From the NCBI RefSeq assembly GCF_900186535.1, contig NZ_FYDE01000004.1:124001-188000 (forward strand): a stretch of DNA of 64,000 nt. The letters are read 5' to 3'. Made by a program: the position numbers and the translations under genes. Position 1 is the stretch's first letter; each line of letters begins with the position of its first letter. Source of the DNA: Marasmitruncus massiliensis (lineage in GTDB: Bacteria; Bacillota; Clostridia; Oscillospirales; Ruminococcaceae). Under the pieces are notes generated by a model. It was not told the origin of the DNA. It did not search any database and was given only the letters and a program-made list of their open reading frames with translations. This document shows, piece by piece, positions 7,847-16,782 of this stretch.

Positions 7847-9871
7847 ATGCATATGAAACGGCAATTCAAGCGGATTTTGTCTCTGTTGTTATCTACTGCA
7901 ACTATCTTAACGATGTCAGGATTGTGTCTGGCTGCAGAGCAGGATGATGGCGAAACACTGGATATAACATCATCCGATACCAGCAGCATTGAGCAGCCGT
8001 CTTCATCAGAAGATCATATTGATCCAGATTCATCAAGCAGCAGTGAAAGCAGCATACCATCTTCTGTGGAGTCGGAAAGTGAAGAGGTTGATGAAACATT
8101 ACCATCAAGCAGCGAAACACCGGCGGAACTGACAGACCTCCCGGTTCCAGTCGTTAAGGAATATTCTACAGACAGTGACTACGTAAAAAGTAATGTGGAA
8201 TATGATATCGATGCACAAGAGAATCCGGATATTTGGGGCGACGGGACGGTTGATTGGGCAGTACCAGAGGAGGACGGCTCTTTGGAAGATCTTACAGCCA
8301 CCAACGTGTATCCCGCCTCGACTCTATATTTTCCCTTGGGGAAAGATATGTACACGAAGTTAAAGATTGGAACAGACCATTTGGTTGCACTGCAAGACTT
8401 AGACATTCAGTGGGATGACGATTACAAGGATCGCCCGTTTCTTTTGGACGTGGATAAAACAGAACATCCAGAGTTGATTAACGAAATCAGGATTATTACA
8501 GAAAAAAAGCTAGATGGAAAGTTGACCCGTACCTGCTATTTAAAGATTAAATTGAATGATTCCGATACTGTTGAGGATATTGAAACAACAGGTACAATCA
8601 CTATTAAGGCACAAATGGACGCGGATAGCGACAATGGATCTACATATCAGACAGGTGATACCATTGTATTCAATTACTCTCTGACGATAGGCAATAAGCC
8701 TGTCAATAATGGCGCACATGTCCAAGTGGGAGACCGAGTCTATATGCAGCCTGATTCTAACGCAACAAATACATTAATATGGGACGACCAGCGCGCCGCA
8801 ATTCAGTTTAGGACTGGCAGTAATCCGAATAAATGGTATGCTTATTTAACAACGGAAGCAAATCAGCAGGTGTACCAATCTTACAAGATTCAGGGTAGCG
8901 ACCATTGGTTCTATAATTTTCCGGGTCGTCCAGTCTTTCCTTCTACATCACTAACAAAGTTGACGCTTGGCTTTCCTTGGAAGGGTACGGAAACAGCCCC
9001 TTCTCTCAACAATATCCATATTTATCAGATCAGCACAAACAACGAATTAACCGATGTCACAAATCACTTTACTTATGCAGAAAGCGGTGCCATAATTACT
9101 GGATGGACTATAAAGGTAAGAGATATAGGCTCTTATCTGATTACGGGACACGATTTGTTGTATTCACCTCCAGCCAATGACGGTGGCGGCGGCGGCCACT
9201 CCGGCGGCGGTGGAGGCGGTGGTGGCGGAGGCGGCGGTAAAGGCGGTGGAGGCGGGAGCGCTTCTGCAAACCTTGTCAAAGCTGCCACCGTGACCAAGAG
9301 TGCAACCGCTGCTGTAACGAATTCAATATCCAACGCGTTGAAAGCGAACCTGAAAACTACGGTAGCCAATATTCCGATTACCGCCGGTACGGAAATCTCT
9401 CCTGCGACCGTCAAGTCAGTTGTCAAAGCAATCAATGCCGCAGCAAAAAATAAAGGGGTAGTAATCACACCGGCCATGACACTTACCAAGACAAGCGCCG
9501 GTAAAGTTGTCAGCAGTATTTCCTTTAACCCGATGAAGTTCACCTCTTTAAAAAACGTGCAGCTGGGCGTTACTTTAGATGATAAGGCGTCCCGTACAGC
9601 GTTGTCGAAAGTTTACCAGAATAAAACACAGATGGTAAAATTCACGCAGACAGGCGTGTTCGGGATGGACGTCACGGTTATGGCAAAGCTGAACCTGACA
9701 GGTATAAATACCAAAACACTTCAGTTCTATACCTATGATCGTACAAAAAAGACACTGACTCAGATTGTCACTCCCAATTATTCAATCGATAAAAACGGAT
9801 ACCTGCACTTTACCACAAATATGGGGAACACAGTTGTCATTACGGACTCAGTTTTGCAGAAGAAAGCTTGA
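7847..9871 (+). CDS. Secreted surface protein with Ser-rich and poly-Gly linkers
   Basis: A 674-aa protein of unknown function. The ATG at 7847 follows GGAGGAG; a Sec signal peptide occupies residues 1-29 (MHMKRQFKR, hydrophobic core, CLAAEQ cleavage region). Next is an acidic, Ser/Glu-rich linker (about 35-110), a roughly 330-residue beta-rich region, then a flexible glycine tract near residue 446-475 (GGGGGHSGGGGG-type), and a C-terminal 195-residue domain with repeated short beta segments (KFTQTGVFGMDVTVMAKLNLT). I do not recognise the domains. The gene lies between tRNA-Leu and a decayed copy of that tRNA's 3' end, so it may be cargo of an old integration event. Confidence 0.75.
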   Translation: MHMKRQFKRILSLLLSTATILTMSGLCLAAEQDDGETLDITSSDTSSIEQPSSSEDHIDPDSSSSSESSIPSSVESESEEVDETLPSSSETPAELTDLPVPVVKEYSTDSDYVKSNVEYDIDAQENPDIWGDGTVDWAVPEEDGSLEDLTATNVYPASTLYFPLGKDMYTKLKIGTDHLVALQDLDIQWDDDYKDRPFLLDVDKTEHPELINEIRIITEKKLDGKLTRTCYLKIKLNDSDTVEDIETTGTITIKAQMDADSDNGSTYQTGDTIVFNYSLTIGNKPVNNGAHVQVGDRVYMQPDSNATNTLIWDDQRAAIQFRTGSNPNKWYAYLTTEANQQVYQSYKIQGSDHWFYNFPGRPVFPSTSLTKLTLGFPWKGTETAPSLNNIHIYQISTNNELTDVTNHFTYAESGAIITGWTIKVRDIGSYLITGHDLLYSPPANDGGGGGHSGGGGGGGGGGGGKGGGGGSASANLVKAATVTKSATAAVTNSISNALKANLKTTVANIPITAGTEISPATVKSVVKAINAAAKNKGVVITPAMTLTKTSAGKVVSSISFNPMKFTSLKNVQLGVTLDDKASRTALSKVYQNKTQMVKFTQTGVFGMDVTVMAKLNLTGINTKTLQFYTYDRTKKTLTQIVTPNYSIDKNGYLHFTTNMGNTVVITDSVLQKKA

Positions 9872-9876
9872 CAATT

Positions 9877-9936
9877 GATGGACATCGCGACGGCTTGAGC
9901 CTGTTCTGCGAAATCCAGAAACTCTTACAAAGAGGC
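9877..9936 (+). repeat. Decayed copy of tRNA-Leu 3' end (possible attachment-site scar)
   Basis: About 60 bases align with the variable arm, T arm, acceptor 3' strand and first 20 bases downstream of the tRNA-Leu at 7507. Shared blocks are CTGTTCTGCG and AAACTCT(C/T)ACAAAGAGG. The T-stem changes are mostly compensatory (GACAG...CTGTT becomes GACGG...CTGTT). The other half of the tRNA is missing. Confidence 0.65.
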
Positions 9937-9978
9937 ACGCTCGTTATTTTTCTAAATAAAAAAATCGAGATAAAAAAT

Positions 9979-10015
9979 GTCCTACTGTCCATTCGTTATA
10001 GATGGGCAGTAGGAC
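9979..10015 (-). terminator. Terminator of the serine recombinase gene
   Basis: On the minus strand, GTCCTACTGCCCAT and its near-perfect complement flank a 9-base loop, followed by ATTTTTTA. The hairpin starts 7 bases beyond the recombinase stop codon. Confidence 0.8.
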
Positions 10016-10021
10016 TTAGTA

Positions 10022-11575
10022 TTATGATGCCGATTTCAGTTCTTCTCTGCTGGCATCCTTCTCAAAGGAATACTCCACATTTTTTAGTTGATCATGATCC
10101 AAGCATACTTTAAATGTTACCTTAACCTTTTCATGGTATACGTCCACACGCTCCACATAGGAATCAATGAACTTTTTTATTTGGGGCTTATCCCGCTTGA
10201 GAACAAATTGTTTGAAGGAACTTAGATAGTTGCGAACCATATCTTCTGTAATTTGGGTAATTGGTTTGGAACCGTCCAATCGTTTCAGCAAAGCGGATAC
10301 TGAGGCCATCTCACATTCAATATCTTTCAGTTTTTGTGTGAATACATCGTCTATCCCTGCCGTGGTAATAGCGTCTATAATGTTTGTCTTTTGATGTTCC
10401 AACTCCTTTTTTCTTTTCAGGTATTTGTCCCTGTCTGTATCTGTACAGGCAGTGGTTTTTTGTATGTAGTCATTTAACTCACTGGTTATTTGGGGGATCA
10501 TATCGTCATTGAACAGATATTTTTGCAATTGGTCGATGACGAAATTTTCCACGATATCCCGCCTGATTTCTTTGTTGGTACAGTTCAGATTGTTGTCTCG
10601 ATGATTGCATTTGTAAGTAATCACTTTAGGACGGCCTGGGGCGGGGTAACGACCGTTTCCGTGCATCGCATGACCACATTCTCCACAGTAGATTAAACCG
10701 CTTAGCAGGTACATTTCTTTAGCCTTAAATGAACCCGCATACCGCTTGTTTTTTGCCATTCTTTCATTAACACGGTTCCAAAGGTCCTCGTCAACAATGG
10801 CAGGAATACCTCCGGGAATACGAATGATTTCGCTGTCTGGTTTGTATGTTCTGGTGCGGGAACCGTCCGGGCGTCTGGATGAATGTTTATTGTAGACAAA
10901 CACTCCTTTATAGCGTTCATTATGGAGTAGCTCAAAGATGCTGTTTTTGCCGAACGGTTTATTTGCTTTGGTCTTGTAACCCAATGCGTTTAGCTGATGA
11001 ATAATCGGACGATAGCCGTACCCCTGATCATACATTTGAAATATCAATCTTACGGCATCCGCTTCATGTTCATTGATCACATATTTCTTTTGAGAAATAT
11101 CGAATCCTAGCGGTGGATGCCCGCCGCAAGTGTTCAAATTATATGCGTTTTCCCGGAGTCCTTTCATGATTTCCATTGCTAAATTATCGATATAAAACGA
11201 GTTAATACCGGCTATAATAATCTTCATCAATTTTCCGGCTGGTGTGCTGTCCAACTTTTCCATTACACTTACTAAATTAACCTCGAGCATTTTCAGCTGC
11301 TTTTCGTACTGCATGCTGTCTGCAATATCTCTGCTAAACCTATCGAGTTTATGGACAATCACAGCTGAGAATTCACCGGTCTTTGCGTCTTCCATCATCT
11401 GCTGGAAAGACGGACGGTGATCCGTCTTTCCGCTGATTGCTCTGTCCTCATAGAACCGCAGGATATTATAACCCTCCTGCTGTGCAAAATATTTGATAGC
11501 CCTCTTTTGTGCGTCTATGGATTCTTCTCTTTGATGATTGCTCGAAAAACGGCAATAACCGACCGCGTTAATCAT
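10022..11575 (-). CDS. Large serine recombinase (site-specific integrase/resolvase family)
   Basis: A 517-aa recombinase that would integrate or excise a mobile element. The N-terminal resolvase domain has the catalytic serine in YCRFSSNHQ (Ser11) and the conserved VHKLDRFSRD segment. Next come the 'recombinase' domain (about 155-265), a zinc ribbon (YCGECGHAMHG ... KCNHRDNNLNC), and a coiled-coil C-terminus (about 380-450). The start has AGGAGGATAATATATC upstream. Length and motifs look intact. It is the 3'-most gene of a minus-strand set that also carries replication genes, so it marks a mobile element. A fragment of a homologue is found at 53835-53940. Confidence 0.93.
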   Translation of the reverse strand: MINAVGYCRFSSNHQREESIDAQKRAIKYFAQQEGYNILRFYEDRAISGKTDHRPSFQQMMEDAKTGEFSAVIVHKLDRFSRDIADSMQYEKQLKMLEVNLVSVMEKLDSTPAGKLMKIIIAGINSFYIDNLAMEIMKGLRENAYNLNTCGGHPPLGFDISQKKYVINEHEADAVRLIFQMYDQGYGYRPIIHQLNALGYKTKANKPFGKNSIFELLHNERYKGVFVYNKHSSRRPDGSRTRTYKPDSEIIRIPGGIPAIVDEDLWNRVNERMAKNKRYAGSFKAKEMYLLSGLIYCGECGHAMHGNGRYPAPGRPKVITYKCNHRDNNLNCTNKEIRRDIVENFVIDQLQKYLFNDDMIPQITSELNDYIQKTTACTDTDRDKYLKRKKELEHQKTNIIDAITTAGIDDVFTQKLKDIECEMASVSALLKRLDGSKPITQITEDMVRNYLSSFKQFVLKRDKPQIKKFIDSYVERVDVYHEKVKVTFKVCLDHDQLKNVEYSFEKDASREELKSAS

Positions 11576-11617
11576 GATATATTATCCTCCTGGTATATTT
11601 TAAGTATAATATGTATT

Positions 11618-11788
11618 TTAAAAATCTGTCGATTCAGTAGTTCTAATCTCATTTAACAGTTCTACAAGAGGAAACAGGAAACCACAACTATCCTCTTGCT
11701 CGTTTATTATTTTCAGTTTAAATTGGCCATCGTCAGATGTCTTTTTAACAGCTTGCCTGTCTGCAGCCACTTCAAATGTATAAATCAT
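11618..11788 (-). CDS. Small hypothetical protein (56 aa)
   Basis: MIYTFEVAADRQAVKKT... ends TTESTDF. It sits 42 bases upstream of the recombinase gene and 3' of a strong hairpin (11834-11869), with AGGGG upstream of its ATG. It is acidic overall with no recognised domain. Position and codon pattern suggest a real element-borne gene. Confidence 0.5.
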   Translation of the reverse strand: MIYTFEVAADRQAVKKTSDDGQFKLKIINEQEDSCGFLFPLVELLNEIRTTESTDF

Positions 11789-11833
11789 TGAAACAAAACC
11801 CCTTGTTTACGATAGTTCAGTAGATTTATTTAT

Positions 11834-11869
11834 GCTATTTCCATAGGCGGGCTTACCTATGGAAATAGC
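11834..11869. repeat. 14-bp perfect inverted repeat (hairpin) in replication module
   Basis: GCTATTTCCATAGG and its exact complement flank 8 bases. It lies between the DUF669-like gene and the 56-aa ORF. A related hairpin with core TTCCCATAG occurs at 13550-13584. Neither is followed by a strong T-run on the minus strand, so they may be processing, replication or regulatory sites rather than terminators. Confidence 0.6.
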
Positions 11870-11977
11870 TTACTCTCAAATTTATTTAATAGTAGGTTTC
11901 GTCAATTCTGGCACATTCCACACTGCAATCTTTTTATGGTTGCATGGTGGCGTGCATTTTATAAATTTCCGGGTGTC

Positions 11978-12391
11978 TCAAAATTCTATGGTTTCGTCAA
12001 TGTCCGCTTCTTTTTTGCCATCTGTGATGATGTCCGTAATATTTTCATACACATTTCCAGTTTCATCAGCACCATGTTCAATTTTCAAAGAACCATAAGT
12101 ACCGATCAATTCCTGTAAATTCAATTTTCGTTTTTGATAGGCTTTGCAGATGATTTCCATGAATTTCATGAACCGACTTTCTGGGTGTTTCGAGTAATAA
12201 AAGCTCTTCTTGATGCTTTTTGTTTCATCTCCAATTTGCAGCTCAAAAATGAAACTGATTCTTTGTTTTACCCCATAGTCCGTTAAAACATTATGTTCCA
12301 CATCAATGTTGGATAGGGTATAGGGGTATTGCCCTTCTGGAATTTCAGTTTCACGGGTAAGGGAAAAATCAAACAGGTTTTCAATTGACAT
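11978..12391 (-). CDS. Phage-type DUF669-like protein, possible ssDNA-binding replication accessory
   Basis: A 137-aa acidic protein (IPEGQYPYTLSNID ... GYGSLKIEHG-type segments, ending KEADIDETIEF). Composition, the beta-rich body and the acidic tail resemble phage DUF669 proteins, which are encoded next to polymerase and helicase genes and are thought to bind single-stranded DNA. The start follows TTGGAGGATATTTATT. It is 17 bases downstream of the polymerase gene on the minus strand, so the two are co-transcribed. Family call by resemblance only. Confidence 0.5.
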   Translation of the reverse strand: MSIENLFDFSLTRETEIPEGQYPYTLSNIDVEHNVLTDYGVKQRISFIFELQIGDETKSIKKSFYYSKHPESRFMKFMEIICKAYQKRKLNLQELIGTYGSLKIEHGADETGNVYENITDIITDGKKEADIDETIEF

Positions 12392-12408
12392 AATAAATAT
12401 CCTCCAAA

Positions 12409-13515
12409 TTATAATGTAATCATTGTGTCGACGATGATTGGGACGCTTTTAACTAGCTCGCTCATACCATCAATCATAAAATGTTGTAAAATGGGCTGAA
12501 TTTGTGTAGCCTTGGAAATTGGGGTCTCCAAAACAATTTCATCGTGAATCACATTCACCAGCATGCAATCATCCGGCAGATGTTTTAATAAAGCAGTAAG
12601 AGCAATTTTTAATCCTTCGGCTGCGCTAGCCTGTACTGGCAAATTGACTCTGGCAATTCCTTTGGGATAATCGGTCCATTGTCTACCCCCCAAACTAACA
12701 ATTTTATCGGTGGTTAATAAATGATTATGGTAAGCTCGTATCTTTGAATAGGTTTTGTAAAAGTTGATTTTAATCTGATCAGCTTGTTGAACAGTCAAAT
12801 TAGCATCAGACTTCTGATTTACTGCTTCACAAAGCCCGTTTGCAGATATGCCATAACAGACTCCAAAATTGACACGTTTTCCAATGGAGCGCTCCTGTTC
12901 GGATACCTGTTCCAGCGGTTTTTGAAAAATAACACTGGCTGTCTTTGCGTGTATATCGGCTCCTGAGCAGAATGATTGAATCATATTGGCGTCTTGGGCG
13001 AGTTCGGCCAATATCCGTAATTCTATCTGGGAGTAGTCGCCGCTCACAAAACAATAACCATTCTGTGGCCTGAAATAAGGCTTTAATTCTGACGGAAATG
13101 CCTGTAAATTGGGTTCTTTACAAGACATGCGCCCAGTTTTGGAACCGTCCAGGGACCAACTGGCATGTATCCGATGATCTGGCTGAATCTGGCTATGTAA
13201 TTTGTCACCGTATTGATTTATAAACTGTTGGATACGTTTGTAGCGGTAGAGAAGGCCATAAACAGCATGTTCATTGCGATGTTCCTTCAGGTAATCGAAG
13301 CTCATGCTTTCAGGATAAAGGTTGTTTTTGTACAGCTTCCAAACCAGCTTTTTAGATTCTGTAATATCTTCCGTCTGGCATTTCAGATGGTTACACAGTT
13401 CAGAGCACAGTTGCCCTTTTATCCCTAACTTCTCCTGTAAGATTTCCTGCTCGTAACGGGGCCAATCAAAACCAATTCCGTTGCACTCCAGCATGTTTGT
13501 AATCATATTTTCCAT
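12409..13515 (-). CDS. Family A DNA polymerase, polymerase core only (phage/plasmid type)
   Basis: A 368-aa DNA polymerase of the Pol I family lacking the 5' and 3' exonuclease domains. Motif A is SGDYSQIELR (Asp160), motif B is RSIGKRVNFGVCYG (Arg209, Lys213, Tyr221) and motif C is VIHDEIVLE (His324-Asp325-Glu326). All catalytic positions are present. Phage polymerases of this class are usually longer, so the gene may be an N-terminally shortened form; the ATG at 13515 has AAAGGATG upstream. It copies the element's DNA together with the neighbouring helicase. Confidence 0.88.
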   Translation of the reverse strand: MENMITNMLECNGIGFDWPRYEQEILQEKLGIKGQLCSELCNHLKCQTEDITESKKLVWKLYKNNLYPESMSFDYLKEHRNEHAVYGLLYRYKRIQQFINQYGDKLHSQIQPDHRIHASWSLDGSKTGRMSCKEPNLQAFPSELKPYFRPQNGYCFVSGDYSQIELRILAELAQDANMIQSFCSGADIHAKTASVIFQKPLEQVSEQERSIGKRVNFGVCYGISANGLCEAVNQKSDANLTVQQADQIKINFYKTYSKIRAYHNHLLTTDKIVSLGGRQWTDYPKGIARVNLPVQASAAEGLKIALTALLKHLPDDCMLVNVIHDEIVLETPISKATQIQPILQHFMIDGMSELVKSVPIIVDTMITL

Positions 13516-13549
13516 GTAGAATTCATCCTTTCCTGAAATATGGAATTAT

Positions 13550-13584
13550 TGATTCCCATAGACACCTACTTGCTATGGGAATCA
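13550..13584. repeat. 12-bp inverted repeat upstream of the polymerase gene
   Basis: TGATTCCCATAG and its exact complement flank 11 bases, between the helicase and polymerase genes. The core resembles the hairpin at 11834-11869. Confidence 0.55.
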
Positions 13585-13669
13585 GAAAGTGTATAACACT
13601 CACAATAGTTTGTATTTTACCGCGTCCCCAGCGCCCCCTTGCCCCTCGAACGGGGCAGCAACCAAGCAT

Positions 13670-15113
13670 TTAGAAGCTAATATCGTAATCAGAATTGGAC
13701 GCTGGGCGCACATATTTGCGCTTATATCCGTCCAAATAATCCACCCCATGAACACGTTTATATTCCAGCCTGATAGTGCCGTCTGCTTTACCTGCCTGAA
13801 TCTTCAGCATGTTCCAAAATGTCTGGCGATTGACAGCGTCTAGGCTGTTGTCATTGCTCCAATTATGGTAATCGCTGTAAATATCGCTTTTCTTTACACG
13901 GCCCCCATCACATTTGGGTATAGCTCTCTTCGAAAAATACTCCTGTGGGGTTTTGCTGGTTCTGATAATGCTCCATAAGACTTTGAATGGCTGCGCAGGA
14001 AGAGAATAGGTAATCATTGGCTTGCAGTCTTTTTAAACCTTCCAACGCCCAATTCAGAATACCCGGCAATTCTCGAAGCAGCTTCTCTACCAGAAATTTA
14101 TCTTCATTCTCGTCGAACGTCTGTGTAAATGGGATGATCAGGATTTTGCGGAAGTATCCATAGGTGACATCCGTAGTGCTGGGAAGTGTGTTAAGCAGCA
14201 TGATCATTTTACAATTCAGCCTTGTAGACAGGTCATCTTTGTACTTCCTTGTGACGTTAACCGTGTCTCCGCTGATGATAGCCTTGAAGTTCCCTGTATC
14301 AAATTTGCCCAGAAGCTCATTTTCGGCAGAGATATTTACATTTTTGTTGACCAAGCTTGATAGCCCAAAATTGTCATTGAGCTGGCTCAGCTTAACGTTC
14401 GAGACATTTTCAGCGCCTACAAGGGCTTCAATCATTTTGGCGAGCACACTTTTGCCATTTTTTCCATTTCCATATAGGAAGAACGCTTTGTCGGCTTTCA
14501 CGTTGTGACACAGGCAATATCCGACCATTTCCTGAATCACTTTGCCAAGCTCCATATCGCCTCCGGTTATTTCACAGATGAACTGTTCGAACCGGGGACA
14601 TTTTTCATTGGGGCCATACTGCATAGGCAATTGTACAGTACAGTAGTAATCCGGTGAGTGAGGATGCAGTTCTAAAGTTTCAATGTCAAGAATCCCATTA
14701 CTCAGATTAATCAAATCGTCTTGGTTGAAGCACATGACAATCTTTCGAATGTCACGCTTGTAGGCATCCATAGCCGCTAGCTCATGGCCTAAAGACCATA
14801 GTTGGAGAATCTGGTTCATGAGGCTTTTTACAATTTTGCCAATTATCCAGTCTTCGGCCTCTTGATAGAACCCTTTTAGGTTGTAAATGTAGAGGTTCCC
14901 CTGATGGTCCTGAACGGCTCTAATGCATTTTGAAAGATATATGGCGAATTTGTTGGCGCAGAACCCGTACTTAACGCTGCCATCTTTTTTTCGCTGGACA
15001 ATGAATCCAATAGCTTCTAATATCTTTTCTGGGTTTTCCTGATTATCTGGACGGGGTAGCAGGAACCTGCTGTCAATGTAATCTGATGTAGTAAATTCAT
15101 AGTTGGTATCCAT
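13670..15113 (-). pseudogene. P4-type primase/SF3 helicase, frameshifted near the C-terminus
   Basis: The upstream frame (15113 to 13908, 401 aa) contains a D5-N/SF3 helicase: Walker A GNGKNGKSVLAKM (about residues 215-227), the downstream AENELLGKF and CKMIMLLNTLP segments. It reads NPTGVFFEES then stops. The next frame (+1) continues at the same spot with RAIPKCDGGRVKKSDIYSDYHNW..., the family's C-terminal winged-helix domain, down to 13670. One net extra base near 13915-13920 explains the break. The N-terminal primase domain of longer P4 proteins is absent. The MDTNYEF start is chosen because AAAGGA lies just upstream. Helicase activity may survive without the last 80 residues. Confidence 0.8.
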
Positions 15114-15345
15114 ATTACCAATCCTTTCGTTCAATAGTGTAGCCACATAATAGAGGGCTTTAGGTGTTAATAGTCTTTTACAGTTAGGGATATGTACGGA
15201 CGATTTCCCAGCCCGTCAGTTTGCGTTCAATTATCGAGGTGCTGTGCAAGAGAAAGCTTTAACTTACATCCTTACTATATCAGTTTTAAAAAGGTGGGTT
15301 TAAAATTTTGCCAGTCGGCAGCCATTGTCGCCCAATAAAAAAAAT

Positions 15346-15382
15346 CCTGAGCATCAGCCTATAAAGGGCCTCCACTCAGGAT
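15346..15382 (-). terminator. Minus-strand terminator
   Basis: ATCCTGAG and CTCAGGAT arms, then on the minus strand an uninterrupted run of eight T. It lies just after the stop of the short minus frame ending at 15409. The region 15114-15345 holds nothing else I can identify. Confidence 0.75.
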
Positions 15383-15408
15383 ATAATTTTATCTATTTAC
15401 TTTGTCGC

Positions 15409-16440
15409 TTATTTTCGCTGCTGTGAATTCTCTGCTCTCAGTACTAACAGTTCAAAATCCTTTTTTACGGTTTTTATCCCTAACCCGGAAAAGCAAATTT
15501 TACTGTCTGGGTCATCATCAACTTTTTTCCCCTTTCCTTTTTTATAGGATATTAATTTATCTATAGTATAAAGCCATTTAACCTGGTTTAGAAATGAAAT
15601 CCTCTGATGCTTCGGTATTAGCATGAACAGAGGAAGATTTTGTTTTGATTTTTTTTATATAATTTTTGAATTGCCATGGACATTTTTTTGGAATGCTCCG
15701 CAATGACAACTGTCTGAGGGTTATCTTTCAGTTCCAGTTTATCTCTTACACATTCATTTACCACCAAAAAAATATTGCCATGACCAAGTCTATTCGAAAT
15801 TATTTTTTACATCAATGTATTTTTCAGTATTTTCGATATTTTGCAGTATAACGCCATAAAACCGATTGGTTAACCTCAACGCTATTTTATTGGGGGATTT
15901 TTGCGCTTTACTTCTGGTAACGCCTAGGTATATAAAATGTAAAACCCAAAAATTCTTTTTGGCTTTAAAATACGGTCCAAACCATGATTGGTCTTTATAC
16001 TGTAAATCAAAAAAATCAGAATCAGGTCGATTTTTTGCATCGTTTATAATTTTTATTAATGTAGAAGAAGATACAGATAATTGATATTTTCGTTCTAAAT
16101 ACACTTTTAAGGTATAGTCATCCCAAACCGAGTATGGCAAATTAAAATCTAAAGGATTATTTTTCATGTCATTATATAATTCGCTTCTAATTTTATCGGT
16201 AATTTTTTTAGGCTTTTTGAATTCTTTATAATCCAAACTGGATTGCCCATTTTCCTTGAAATCTGCTGCGTAGCGTTGGATTGTTCGCTGAGACAGACCG
16301 TATTTAAGCGCTAAAGACTTTGTTGTTACTTCTTTAAAATAGTGCAATAAGATTTCTGCTTTTATTTTGGATTTTTCATCTGTGCAATTTTGAAGATAAT
16401 CCTCCAGTATTTTTATATACATTTCATTATCATTTTCCAA
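15409..16440 (-). pseudogene. Broken IS630-like transposase
   Basis: The first frame (16440 to 15790, 216 aa) begins with two helix-turn-helix units (SLALKYGLSQRTIQRYA; LPYSVWDDYTLKVYLERKY ... SSSTLIKIIND) as in the N-terminus of IS630/Tc1-type transposases. After its stop, another frame continues NRLGHGNIFLVVNECVRDKL, and a third (15624 to 15409) reads IPKHQRISFLNQVKWLY, which fits the place of the C-terminal DDE region. The acidic triad cannot be recognised. At least two frame breaks show it is inactive. The terminator at 15346-15382 follows. Family assignment is moderate. Confidence 0.45.
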
Positions 16441-16691
16441 TTTATAATTCCCTCCAATATAATCATTCTACATCATTGGGGGCTTTAAAATCAAATCAAG
16501 ATAATCACCGTCAGAATCGTAAGTGTTGAATACAAAAAAGAAAAGTAATTTGAATCAAAATCGTGAAAGTGATCACTAGGGGTAGGATTAAAACTAAATG
16601 GCATTGTCTTTATGATTTCATAATTAATATGGTAGATATGCACATATAACATGATTAAAATAGTGTGTTTTAGAGAAATATAAATATATTA

Positions 16692-16720
16692 TTGACATAT
16701 AAACTAGTATGTGCTTTAAT
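16692..16720 (+). promoter_or_regulatory. Promoter of the TRAP transporter operon
   Basis: TTGACA (16692-16697), exactly 17 bases, TTTAAT (16715-16720). An imperfect dyad ACATA...TATGT (16695-16712) lies between the boxes. The region 16441-16691 is AT-rich with no gene. Confidence 0.8.
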
Positions 16721-16721
16721 A

Positions 16722-16732
16722 TTGTCAAACAA
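16722..16732. promoter_or_regulatory. FadR-class GntR operator at the TRAP operon start
   Basis: TTGTCAAACAA is an exact match to the FadR-subfamily consensus TNGTNNNACNA. It sits immediately downstream of the -10 box, where a bound repressor would block initiation. The likely ligand protein is the FCD-domain regulator encoded as the last gene of the operon (19726-20424). Confidence 0.7.
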
Positions 16733-16782
16733 TCGTACTATCATTCAATCATTCAATCTACAAATGAAAGAGGAGTGTTTTT

